From positions 1 to 62,243 of the forward strand of contig JAXHMB010000002.1 in the NCBI GenBank assembly GCA_034521755.1: a stretch of DNA of 62,243 bases, in the 5' to 3' direction. Origin of the DNA: JAXHMB01 sp034521755. Lineage in GTDB: Bacteria; Bacteroidota; Rhodothermia; Balneolales; Balneolaceae. The first letter of the stretch is position 1. Each line of letters begins with the position of its first letter. Of this stretch, positions 53,545 through 61,912 are shown in pieces. The notes beneath the pieces are model-generated. The model searched no databases and was not told the origin of the DNA. It saw only the letters and a program-made list of their open reading frames with translations. Made by a program: the position numbers and the translations under genes.

Positions 53545-53955
53545 ATGGGAAATCGACTGCTTTCAATCACAGTTGCAATTTTAATGGCTGTTGTAAGTAT
53601 TCAAGCATGCGGACAAAGTGAGAAAAAAACTTCAAAAGAAAATAGCCGAATTACAGCTGCTGAATTTCAGGACAAAATTGACAAAGAGCCCGGTGCAGTA
53701 ATTGACGTCCGTACCCGGGATGAATACGATCGGGGACATTTGGCCTCTGTAGATTACCATCTTAATTTGCTAAATGGTGACTTTGAGGCTTCTTTGGATT
53801 CTCTCGAAAAAGACAAAACCTACTATCTTTATTGTCGTACGGGGAATCGAAGCGGCCAGGCTGCAGACCTGATGAAGCAAAACGGTTTTGAAGAGGTCTA
53901 TAATATTGGTGGATTTCAGGATTTGGTTGATGCCGGTGTAGCGCCAAATAAATAA
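53545..53955 (+). CDS. Rhodanese-like lipoprotein
   Basis: A 136-residue lipoprotein (lipobox IQAC, ~20-24) with a rhodanese domain (AVIDVRTRDEYDRGHLASVD, TYYLYCRTGNRSGQAADLMK; active Cys in CRTGNRS). It is periplasmic where the preceding rhodanese may face either side, giving a two-compartment persulfide pair. Ends 11 bases before the sterol-desaturase-family gene. Confidence 0.88.
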   Translation: MGNRLLSITVAILMAVVSIQACGQSEKKTSKENSRITAAEFQDKIDKEPGAVIDVRTRDEYDRGHLASVDYHLNLLNGDFEASLDSLEKDKTYYLYCRTGNRSGQAADLMKQNGFEEVYNIGGFQDLVDAGVAPNK

Positions 53956-53966
53956 AATGACTAGTC

Positions 53967-54803
53967 ATGCAGGCACTCATTAATCTCTTGGAACAGACTC
54001 AGGTACTGGCAGCTGTCATCGGGCTGATTTTGTTACTGCTCATTGAGCAGGCCCATCCGTTCTTTGATTTTTTCAGGGGGTCTGTTAAAGAAAAGGGGAA
54101 GCACCTGATTGCCAATATGGCGCTGGGATTAACCAATGCACTGATTATATCGGTCTTTTTTGTGGGTATGTGGCTTTGGGCTTCTAACTGGACTTATGAG
54201 GAAGGATTTGGAATTTTAAACTGGTTGGAGTCGGCCGGAATGCCTTACTGGGGACATGTATTTGGTGCGGTGCTTTTAATGGATTTTTGGATGTACTTGT
54301 GGCATGTTATGAATCATAAAATACCGATCTTTTGGCGGTTTCACCGTGTACACCATGCCGACCCCAATATGGATGTCAGCACAGCAAGCCGATTTCATGC
54401 CGGTGAAATTATATTTTCTTCTACGCTGCGTATTGGTATAATCTTATTAACCGGAATTTATCTTTGGGAGCTGCTCCTTTATGAAACGATCATGTTTGCC
54501 GTGGTGCAATTTCATCATGCAGATATAGCACTTCCGGAAAAATTAGATAAAACATTGCGCGCAATCATTGTTACTCCGGCCATGCATAAAGTACATCATT
54601 CCCGATGGCAGCCGGAAACTGATTCTAACTACAGTTCATTATTTTCTTTCTGGGATCGTATTGGCAAGACATTTAGACTACATAATCCATTAAAAACACT
54701 TCGGATAGGATTGGATGAATTTGATTCTGAAGAAGATCGCAAAGTAAAAGGATTATTTAGCATGCCGTTTAGGAAGGGTAAAACTCACTCAAAAGACTTA
54801 TAG
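53967..54803 (+). CDS. Sterol desaturase / fatty acid hydroxylase family membrane protein
   Basis: A 278-residue paralogue of 591-1448: helices at the N-terminus, then HVMNHKIPIFWRFHRVHHAD, ASRFHAGEIIFS and AMHKVHHSRWQPETDSNYSS carrying the diiron His clusters. It is in the efflux/sulfur operon, so a membrane-lipid adjustment role is conceivable; the substrate is unknown. It lies 4 bases before the methyltransferase. Confidence 0.85.
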   Translation: MQALINLLEQTQVLAAVIGLILLLLIEQAHPFFDFFRGSVKEKGKHLIANMALGLTNALIISVFFVGMWLWASNWTYEEGFGILNWLESAGMPYWGHVFGAVLLMDFWMYLWHVMNHKIPIFWRFHRVHHADPNMDVSTASRFHAGEIIFSSTLRIGIILLTGIYLWELLLYETIMFAVVQFHHADIALPEKLDKTLRAIIVTPAMHKVHHSRWQPETDSNYSSLFSFWDRIGKTFRLHNPLKTLRIGLDEFDSEEDRKVKGLFSMPFRKGKTHSKDL

Positions 54804-54806
54804 ATT

Positions 54807-55259
54807 ATGAAACTTAAAATTCCCCCCGCTTTGGTAGCAGTTTTTATTGCAGGGATGATGTGGTTACTGAATTACTTACTGCCTGTTGGCAACTTATATC
54901 TTCCGGGTACCAGACTTGTAGCGGTTACTTTATTTGTTATTGGTGGTATTATAGGTGTAATAAGCCTGTATCAGTTTTTTAAAATCAAGACCACGATAAA
55001 CCCACACAATCCTGAGAAGACTTCCCAACTGGTTGTAAATGGTCTTTATAACGTGTCGCGAAACCCCATGTATTTGGCACTGTTTATTTTACTTGTAGCA
55101 TATGCTACGGTACTTCACAATATTTTCAATTTATTGATCTTGCCCATCTTTGTTTGGTATATGAATCGTTTCCAGATTATTCCTGAGGAACAGGCTCTTT
55201 CTGAAAAATTTGGTGAAGATTTTGAAGAGTACAGGTCTCAAGTAAGGCGTTGGCTGTAG
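54807..55259 (+). CDS. Isoprenylcysteine/phospholipid-type methyltransferase-like membrane protein
   Basis: A 150-residue protein with four helices, first LVAVFIAGMMWLLNYLLPVG, then the ICMT/PEMT core VVNGLYNVSRNPMYLALFIL, a C-terminal FGEDFEEYRSQVRRWL with the SAM-binding NPMYL and EEYR motifs. It probably methylates a lipid or thiol at the membrane. It is the last gene of the operon. Confidence 0.82.
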   Translation: MKLKIPPALVAVFIAGMMWLLNYLLPVGNLYLPGTRLVAVTLFVIGGIIGVISLYQFFKIKTTINPHNPEKTSQLVVNGLYNVSRNPMYLALFILLVAYATVLHNIFNLLILPIFVWYMNRFQIIPEEQALSEKFGEDFEEYRSQVRRWL

Positions 55260-55282
55260 TTTAAAGCCATTTTAGGTCAATC

Positions 55283-55434
55283 TAATAATATTTTTCTTTG
55301 AGCCAGAAAGCTACATTGACCAGGGCAATTAAGGCAGGCACCTCAATAAGTGGTCTTATCACGGTTACCGGGGCAGCTCCCGATTGTATCCCAGACAACA
55401 TGATGGCGACAGCAACGGCATTTAAAAACGGCAT
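55283..55434 (-). pseudogene. C-terminal remnant of an ACR3-type arsenite permease
   Basis: The 50-codon frame MPFLNAVAVAIMLSGIQSGA, RPLIEVPALIALVNVAFWLK ending EKYY matches the C-terminal end (LNSGAA, IGPLIEVPVLL, LVNVALWF) of ACR3 arsenite exporters from the BASS superfamily. The rest of such a gene, about 300 residues, is absent; the sequence upstream is the end of arsB. It is a relic adjoining the functional arsenite exporter gene, 13 bases beyond its stop. Confidence 0.7.
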
Positions 55435-55447
55435 CAATTACAATGAT

Positions 55448-56746
55448 TTAACCGATAATAATCAACCAGAGGTATAAGCCGAGCAGGGTAAAGAAAAGGG
55501 TTGGGATGGTTAGAACAATACCCACTTTGAAGTAATAGCCCCAGGTGATTTTTACTCCTTTATAGGAGAGCACATGCAGCCAAAGCAGGGTTGCCAGCGA
55601 TCCGATCGGCGTAATTTTAGGCCCCAGGTCAGATCCGATCACATTGGCGTAGATCAGGGCTTCTTTCATCAGCCCTTCCGTACCGGTTGCCTGAATGGCC
55701 AGGGCATCGATCATTACCGTAGGCATGTTATTCATCACGGAAGAGAGGAATGCCGCAAGGAATCCCATCAGCATGGTTCCGGCAAACAGTCCCTGTTCTG
55801 TTCCTGCAACAATCACTTCGGCCAACAAATCTGTTAATCCTACATTTTGAAGTCCATAGACCACTACATACATCCCGATAGAGAATACCACAATAGCCCA
55901 GGGCGCATTTTTTACTACTTTCCGGGTATCCACGGCCTTGCTGTTAAAACCCATCGCGGTAAATGCAATGGCGATCGTACCGGCTACGAAAGAAACCGGT
56001 ATTTCTACAAATTCTGCTACAAAATATCCGATCAGCAGAACGGACAGGATCAACCAGGACATATTGAACATTCTTTGATCGCGTATTGCTTCCCGGGGTT
56101 CTTTTACATCATCCAGGGAGTATTCGCGCGGAATATCTTTTCTGTAAACAAGATACAGAACGACCAGGCTGGAAAGTACCGCAAAAAAATTGGGGATAAT
56201 CATCCGGCTGGCATATTCTACAAAGCCTATTCCAAAAAAGTCGGCCGAAACGATGTTTACCAGGTTACTGACAATCAGGGGTGATGAGGCCGTATCCGCG
56301 ATAAACCCGCTGGCCATCACAAAGGGCAAAATCATCCGGTCTTTGAACTTCAAGGCTCTTACCATCGCGAGCACAATGGGGGTGAGAATCAGGGCCGCTC
56401 CGTCATTTGCAAAAAATGCTGCAACCAGAGCTCCCAAAAGGGTAATATAAATGAACATGGTGATCCCGTTGCCATTTGCAAAACGGGCCATATGCAGGGC
56501 CGACCATTCAAAAAAGCCGATTTCATCCAGGATAAGAGAGATGATAATGATGGCTACAAAGGTCAGCGTGGCGTTCCAGACTATTTCCGTTACGGTGATA
56601 ACATCCTGAAAGCTGACCACCCCGGCCACCAGAGCCAGTACGGCACCGATAGTAGCCGACCATCCGATCGAGAGGCCCTTTGGCTGCCAAATAACAAGGA
56701 TTAGGGTAAATAGAAAAATAAGTGTGGCAATAATCGCTAAGGTCAT
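55448..56746 (-). CDS. arsB: ArsB arsenite efflux membrane protein
   Basis: A 432-residue permease of normal length, with 12 helices. It begins with VIWQPKGLSIGWSATIGAVL and contains ANDGAALILTPIVLAM, GFIADTASSPLIVSNLVNIV, SSVMNNMPTVMIDALAIQ, YANVIGSDLGPKITPIGSLA; these match E. coli ArsB closely. It exports As(III)/Sb(III), powered by proton motive force or, with ArsA, by ATP. It is last in the ars operon, 53 bases after the USP gene. Confidence 0.96.
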   Translation of the reverse strand: MTLAIIATLIFLFTLILVIWQPKGLSIGWSATIGAVLALVAGVVSFQDVITVTEIVWNATLTFVAIIIISLILDEIGFFEWSALHMARFANGNGITMFIYITLLGALVAAFFANDGAALILTPIVLAMVRALKFKDRMILPFVMASGFIADTASSPLIVSNLVNIVSADFFGIGFVEYASRMIIPNFFAVLSSLVVLYLVYRKDIPREYSLDDVKEPREAIRDQRMFNMSWLILSVLLIGYFVAEFVEIPVSFVAGTIAIAFTAMGFNSKAVDTRKVVKNAPWAIVVFSIGMYVVVYGLQNVGLTDLLAEVIVAGTEQGLFAGTMLMGFLAAFLSSVMNNMPTVMIDALAIQATGTEGLMKEALIYANVIGSDLGPKITPIGSLATLLWLHVLSYKGVKITWGYYFKVGIVLTIPTLFFTLLGLYLWLIIIG

Positions 56747-56799
56747 GGTTTTCTCTTCGTGAAGTCTATCTTTTTAAATATTTTTTGAAAATAATGAGG

Positions 56800-57723
56800 T
56801 CACTTGTCTTCCGGATAGCGATTTGCAGGTATCGTCAGAACCGGAATTTTCGATTGTCTAATAACATTGAGACTGACTCCGCCTATAAAAAGATCTTCTA
56901 CATATCCCCTTCCCTGACTTCCGAGCATAATCATTGTTGAAGATCTTTCCTCCGCTTCAGCAAGAATCTTTGCTGTCGGGGAACCGTAGTTAATAGAGAT
57001 GATAATTTCGGCATCCGTTAATTTTTCAAGGCGTTTTTTGTACTCCGTTAATTTTTCATGGTCTTCTGCATCAAACTTTTCCAGTTGTTCGGGATCGTCT
57101 ACTCCCTTCCGGCCGGAAGCCTGAACATGTAATAAAGAGATCTGTTCGGTTTTTTCCGGTGCCAGTTCGCAAAGCTGCTCAAAAGCCCGATTGGCTGTGG
57201 GAGAAAAGTCGGTGGGATGGAGAATACGTTTGAGTGAATCTGCACATGATTTCACACAATAGAGTTTGCGCTGATCCAAAGCTTCCTCATCCGTCACGGA
57301 TAGATTAATCAGGTAGACCGGGAGTTCGCAACGCTGTAAAAGCTCGGTTACCGTACTTCCGAGAAGCAGTTCACGAAATTTATTGTGTCCACGATTTGCA
57401 ATAATAATATAATCTGTGTTGTGCTCTTTGGCAGCATTTAATATCTCCGAAGGCACATATCCATTGACTTTAAATTGGATATCTGTTTCAATGTCAATAT
57501 TCAGCGGCTCCAGTCTCTTTTCATATTCACGCATCTGCTCCCGGTACTGTTCTTCACTGCCGGATGAAAGACCACCCGGATATGGAACAGATACCGATGT
57601 AAAAAGAGTAAATTTATGGGTCCCGAACTGTTCAAACTTCGACAGGCATTCTACCATTACCTCACTTGCCTGAGATTGGTCAAGAGCCACCAATGCGTGT
57701 TTTAGATCTATGCCAGCAGTCAT
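56800..57723 (-). CDS. Tandem universal stress protein (UspA x2)
   Basis: A 307-residue protein with two UspA domains (~5-145 and ~165-302). The second domain holds the nucleotide-binding motif region RILHPTDFSPTANRAFEQL and LGSQGRGYVEDLFIGGVSLN; the first contains HNTDYIIIANRGHNKFRELL and LGSTVTELLQRCELPVYLIN. Stress-induced cytosolic roles are known for the family. Inserted between arsA and arsB, 31 and 53 bases away, it is cotranscribed. Confidence 0.9.
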   Translation of the reverse strand: MTAGIDLKHALVALDQSQASEVMVECLSKFEQFGTHKFTLFTSVSVPYPGGLSSGSEEQYREQMREYEKRLEPLNIDIETDIQFKVNGYVPSEILNAAKEHNTDYIIIANRGHNKFRELLLGSTVTELLQRCELPVYLINLSVTDEEALDQRKLYCVKSCADSLKRILHPTDFSPTANRAFEQLCELAPEKTEQISLLHVQASGRKGVDDPEQLEKFDAEDHEKLTEYKKRLEKLTDAEIIISINYGSPTAKILAEAEERSSTMIMLGSQGRGYVEDLFIGGVSLNVIRQSKIPVLTIPANRYPEDK

Positions 57724-57754
57724 ATACTTCAGATTTTATTAAAAAATATAGATG

Positions 57755-59550
57755 TCATTTTCCTTTTAGAGTGGAGGCAGTTGCACTTTCTGACTCCTTC
57801 ATCATAGATTCTAAAATCCGGTCGTCGGCAATCCACGGAATAGCGTAAAGCCGGTTGGCGTGCTCTTCTTCGATCTCTTTTAGCAGCGGCACCTCTTCGG
57901 CCGCGCGCTGCTTCAGAAGCGGATCGGAAACGGGCGTAGCCGACATGCTCTGGTTGGCAATCCAAGCGTAGGGCTCTATACCGGAGCGGCGCAGATCGTT
58001 CTGCAGTTTGGCGGCTTCGGTAATCGGGGTCGTTTCCGGGATGGCTACAATCAGCAGCTTCGAATAATCCGGATCCTGCAGGTACATATAGGGGGTTTTG
58101 AGCTTGTCCTTGTCCATATCGGTATTGCGCAATACCTCTTTATGATAGCTGCCGGTCGTATCAATCAGCAACAAGGTGTGTCCGGTGGGAGCCGTATCGA
58201 CGACTACATACTGTCGTTTCGCTTTATGGATGACTTTGGAAAATGCCTGAAATACGGCTACCTCTTCGGTGCAGGGCGATTCAAGATCTTCCCGGAGTAG
58301 CCGGCGCTCTTCTTCGGACTTATCTTTGCCTTTCTGCCGGAGCACTTTCTCGATATATTCCTGCTTTTGCTCATCGGGATCGATGCGATCTACGGTAAGC
58401 TCTTCCGGCAGTTTCATATTGCCAATATGATCTTGCAGGTGCGCGGCCGGGTCGGTTGTCGTCAGGTGAACCGGGTATCCGCGCCGGGCCAGCTTCAGGG
58501 CTATCGCAGCGGCAATGGTTGTTTTCCCCACACCACCTTTACCCATCGTCATGATCAGGCCGTGATCTTTGTCGGCGATAATATCATCTACCAGTCCATT
58601 TATATCGGGAAGTTCACTTTCTTGCTCTTCGGTCAATATAGATTCGCTTTTATCTTTAATCTCTTGTTTGTCCAGCGGTTCAAAAACCTTACGAAGCTTG
58701 TCAATACCCAACAGGTTATAGGGACGGAGCGGAAACACTAATTGCTCCATCTTTTTCAAACGCTCCGGCATCTGCTCGAGATTTTCATCAGCCTGTTCCT
58801 TCATCTTTCGCGCAAACGGATCGGAAGCATCAATGGGTTCGAAATAGCCGTTAATCAACAGCAGTTGATTCGACAACCCGAGCTCATCGAGCTCCTTACT
58901 TGATCGGTCGGCTTCGCGCAGGGCCGATGCATCAGGGCGACTCACCAGGTAAATGGTCGTCAACCCTTCATCCTGCAGGCGCTCAACCACTTTTTGATAT
59001 CGCTGCTGACTCGTTTTCAGTGCAGAAGACGGACCAATACAGCTGGCGCCATCGGGATTCTTCTCGATAAAATCACTCCACGCCTCCGGCAGTTCAAGCA
59101 GTCGAAGGGTGTGCCCGGTAGGCGCCGTATCAAAAATGATGACATCGTAGGGACGGTCATCCTCGTCGCCGGCCACATAGCGTGCAAATTCATCGAAGGC
59201 GGCAATTTCGGTCGTGCAGGCTCCGGACAACTCTTCGCGGATCTTGTTGATCTCATCCTGCGGCAGTACGTCTTCGAGCGGAGACAGCACGCGATTTCGG
59301 TACTCCTCAGCCGATTCTTCGGGATCGATATTTACGGCGTGTAGATTAGGAACGTCGTTTACCGGCGTTATTTTTTCGGTGATATCAGTCTCCAATACCT
59401 CTTTAAATTTGAGGCGGGATCGGTGCTGATCAGCAATACACTCTTTCCCTCGTCTGACAGCTTTACCGCTGTTGCAGCGGCCAGTGAAGTTTTGCCAACG
59501 CCGCCTTTTCCGGTGAAAAAGATATAGGGTGTAATCTGTAGATCTTTCAT
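57755..59550 (-). CDS. arsA: ArsA arsenite-translocating ATPase, split by a frameshift
   Basis: A two-domain ATPase. The N-terminal part begins MKDLQITPYIFFTGKGGVGK (P-loop) and reads into STDPASNLK; the downstream frame resumes at METDITEKITPVND and runs to the C-terminus, with a second P-loop GKGGVGKTTIAAA and two DTAPTGHT signature motifs. Metalloid-binding Cys lie in SGACTTEIAAF and ESPCTEEVAVF. Inserting one A in the TTT at 59402-59404 joins the frames into ~598 residues, the normal length. It pairs with ArsB to export arsenite by ATP. Coding DNA is G+C richer than average here. Confidence 0.88.
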
Positions 59551-59696
59551 AATAGTAAGTTATATTTGTTCAATTTTTTTCCGTTCAGAAGATGACATCA
59601 CATATAATGTATTTTCATCCTCCTTAATGAGGCTGCCTAAAAATATCGGTCAACAATCATATTCCTTAAAAAAAAGCTTATGGTTCTTCTAATCGA

Positions 59697-59833
59697 TCAA
59701 TCCTCCTGTCCTCCTTCTCCAAGGAGGAACGCTTGAATTACGATATAGCTCAAAATACCCAAAAAGGTACTTTTAAAGTCCCTCTTGGAGCCGCGACCGA
59801 CTACCGGCGGTAAGAGGGATTTAGGGAGATTGA
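59697..59833. repeat. TCAATC...GATTGA miniature repeat, copy 2
   Basis: Starts TCAATCCTCCTGTCC and ends TTTAGGGAGATTGA. It matches 27351-27490 at both ends and in the AGTCCCTCTTGGAGCCGCG part. It lies in the 357-bp gap between arsD and arsA, so it interrupts the ars operon. The remaining gap (59551-59690) shows nothing recognisable. Confidence 0.75.
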
Positions 59834-59907
59834 TATTACCTTTATTATTACGACAACAATTTCTTGGTCCGGACTTTTGGAACAACCTCACAATCCAAAT
59901 TTCTTTT

Positions 59908-60504
59908 CTAACAGCAGCCGCTTCCCGGTGCGCAACCGTTGGATGAAATTCCGAGCAATTCATTGGCCTTTCGGACTATCTTTTGTGTTTTTTGCTGCCG
60001 ACGGTCAATTCCCTTCTGCATAGCACTGATAAGTTGCGGCATGGGCAGCTCCTGTTTTTTTCCTTTTTGAAACAGGGTTTTCATTTCGCTTTCATTGCCA
60101 TCTGCCACAGCTGTTTCCAAAGCTTGCATTAATTGGGAAGCATCCAGCGAGTTATTTTCAGATTCAAAATTAATTTCTGAATTCACATTCATCCATTCGA
60201 TGAGTTGTTGCCGGCCGGGATATCCGCCTTCCGAAACGATGGATCCGTTCACTGCTAATATGGGCAGGATATCAGAACCTTCTGCCTGAAGGCGCGAAAT
60301 CACTTGTGCATTTGATTTAAATGCCTCCGGTTCTTGTCCAAGATTATAGCGACGGACCTCTATGCCCTGCGATTTTAGCCATTTTACGTCATTGGAAAAG
60401 TCTACCAATGCATCGTCAACATCCGGTCCGCAAACGCCCGTGCTGCAGCACATGGCAGGATCAAAAACTTCGAGAGTCATCGTTTCTTGTTGTGTATCTT
60501 TCAT
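59908..60504 (-). CDS. arsD: ArsD metallochaperone with C-terminal extension
   Basis: A 198-residue protein. The N-terminal ~115 residues are ArsD: LEVFDPAMCCSTGVCGPDVD holds the vicinal Cys and single Cys that bind As(III) and pass it to ArsA. An extra ~80 residues (AVADGNESEMKTLFQKGKKQ, then helices) end GCAPGSGCC, a second Cys cluster. Typical ArsD is ~120 residues. It precedes arsA in the operon. Confidence 0.92.
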   Translation of the reverse strand: MKDTQQETMTLEVFDPAMCCSTGVCGPDVDDALVDFSNDVKWLKSQGIEVRRYNLGQEPEAFKSNAQVISRLQAEGSDILPILAVNGSIVSEGGYPGRQQLIEWMNVNSEINFESENNSLDASQLMQALETAVADGNESEMKTLFQKGKKQELPMPQLISAMQKGIDRRQQKTQKIVRKANELLGISSNGCAPGSGCC

Positions 60505-60532
60505 AATAAGTTCTCTGTTTCGTTCTTATTGA

Positions 60533-60979
60533 TTAATATTCTTTGCCATATTTCCTGGCCAACGCCACTTGTCCGGCATGATAGGCCGTGTGCGTCATAA
60601 TGCGAGCCAAGGCCTCCGCTTTGGTAACGGTGCCAAATTCAGCTGTTGTAACTTCCTCATTCCAGTTTTCTACCTTATCAATAGCGGTTTTCAGTTCATT
60701 TCCGGCTCGTTCAATCAATTCCATGAGCGATTTCAATTCTGTAAACTGTCCGCGATCTTTAGCCAAACTGCCAATCGTTTGAGCTTTTACATCCAACTCG
60801 CGGCCAAATACATTCTTACCAAACAACAGTTCAACTTCTGCGATATGGCGCAGTAGCCAGCCCACGCTATTTGATTCACTATCGATACGTTTTAAGAGAT
60901 CCGTATCCTGAATTTCATCAAGCTGATTTGTCAGCCTTTTGCGTCCCATTTTCCACATTGACAAATGCATCTGCTCCAT
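60533..60979 (-). CDS. DinB family protein (YfiT-like four-helix bundle)
   Basis: A 148-residue protein with DinB-fold helices: LTNQLDEIQDTDLLKRIDSE, GWLLRHIAEVELLFGKNVFG and AEALARIMTHTAYHAGQVAL. Conserved His in LLRHIAE, TAYHAGQ would ligate a divalent metal. DinB proteins include bacillithiol-S-transferases, so a thiol-transfer role in arsenic handling is possible but not shown. It lies 28 bases before arsD in the ars operon. Confidence 0.82.
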   Translation of the reverse strand: MEQMHLSMWKMGRKRLTNQLDEIQDTDLLKRIDSESNSVGWLLRHIAEVELLFGKNVFGRELDVKAQTIGSLAKDRGQFTELKSLMELIERAGNELKTAIDKVENWNEEVTTAEFGTVTKAEALARIMTHTAYHAGQVALARKYGKEY

Positions 60980-61072
60980 CGAATTATATTCAATTTATAA
61001 TTAATCGTAAATATACGATTAATTGAAGTACCTCCCAAACTATTTATTGGAATATTTGCATTCATAGATGTC

Positions 61073-61837
61073 TCAGCCTCCGTTTCTCAGCATATCTGCA
61101 AACGCATTGGGAAGCGGACTCTCCTCAACAGCGTTCGCCGCTTTTTCAACATCGTATGCAACCCGAATGAATTCTACATCAAGATCTTTTGCCTCTGTCA
61201 GGTTCAGGTCTCCGTCCCATTCCAACATGGCATAGCAGGCCTTCGGATCGCCGTCTTTCGGCTTACCGACAGAACCGATGTTAATGGCGTGACGGTATTT
61301 CCCATCACTGTCTTCCAGGATTTTGTGATACGGTTTGTGGGTATGGCCAAAAGCCATGATATGCGCCTCTGCTCTTTCCATCATTCGAATCATGCTCTTA
61401 TCTTTACGATCCTCAAACAGGTATTCATTGATTTTTCGCGGGCTTCCGTGTACGAGCAGCAGGTGATACGGATCGGTGTTGACCCCAAATTCGATACGGA
61501 GATGTGCCGGAAGGGAACGGAGGTAGTCTCTGTTTTCATCTGAAATGATTTGGTTGGTGTATGCAATAGATTCCGCTCCGCGGGCCTTGTCCTCCTCTGT
61601 TTGATACGCGCAGCCACAATCGTCACTGTTTAGACCAACACCCTGATCATAATTTCCTGCAATGACCGGTATACCTTTTTCTCTGATAGTTTGGATCACT
61701 TCATTCGGGAAAGGGGCATATCCGACAAGATCACCCAGGCAATATACCGCATCGGGCGAACGACTGTAGATATCGTCCAAAACAGGGTTCAGGGCATCAA
61801 TATTTGCGTGTATATCACTAAACAGGGCTATTTTCAT
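61073..61837 (-). CDS. Metallophosphoesterase (YfcE-like)
   Basis: A 254-residue calcineurin-like phosphoesterase. Metal ligands follow the canonical order: DIHAN (~7), GDLVGY (~36), GNYDQG (~61), HGSPRK (~130) and GHTHKPY (~157). It is cytosolic and probably cleaves phosphodiesters or small phosphates. Between arsR and dinB, spacing 75 and 93 bases, it joins the ars operon; a link to arsenic is unexplained. Confidence 0.88.
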   Translation of the reverse strand: MKIALFSDIHANIDALNPVLDDIYSRSPDAVYCLGDLVGYAPFPNEVIQTIREKGIPVIAGNYDQGVGLNSDDCGCAYQTEEDKARGAESIAYTNQIISDENRDYLRSLPAHLRIEFGVNTDPYHLLLVHGSPRKINEYLFEDRKDKSMIRMMERAEAHIMAFGHTHKPYHKILEDSDGKYRHAINIGSVGKPKDGDPKACYAMLEWDGDLNLTEAKDLDVEFIRVAYDVEKAANAVEESPLPNAFADMLRNGG

Positions 61838-61912
61838 GATGGTTTTTATATAAGATTCAAATACAATTTATTTGGTTCTTCAATACGGCCTGAATTCAAA
61901 AAATGCATATTT

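Noticed and set aside
55574..56284. Two frames on the plus strand opposite arsB
   Set aside because: Shadows of a complete arsB gene; no start signals.
59697..59963. Frame across the repeat copy between arsD and arsA
   Set aside because: It is produced by the repeat itself plus the reversed end of arsD; no homologous protein pattern.
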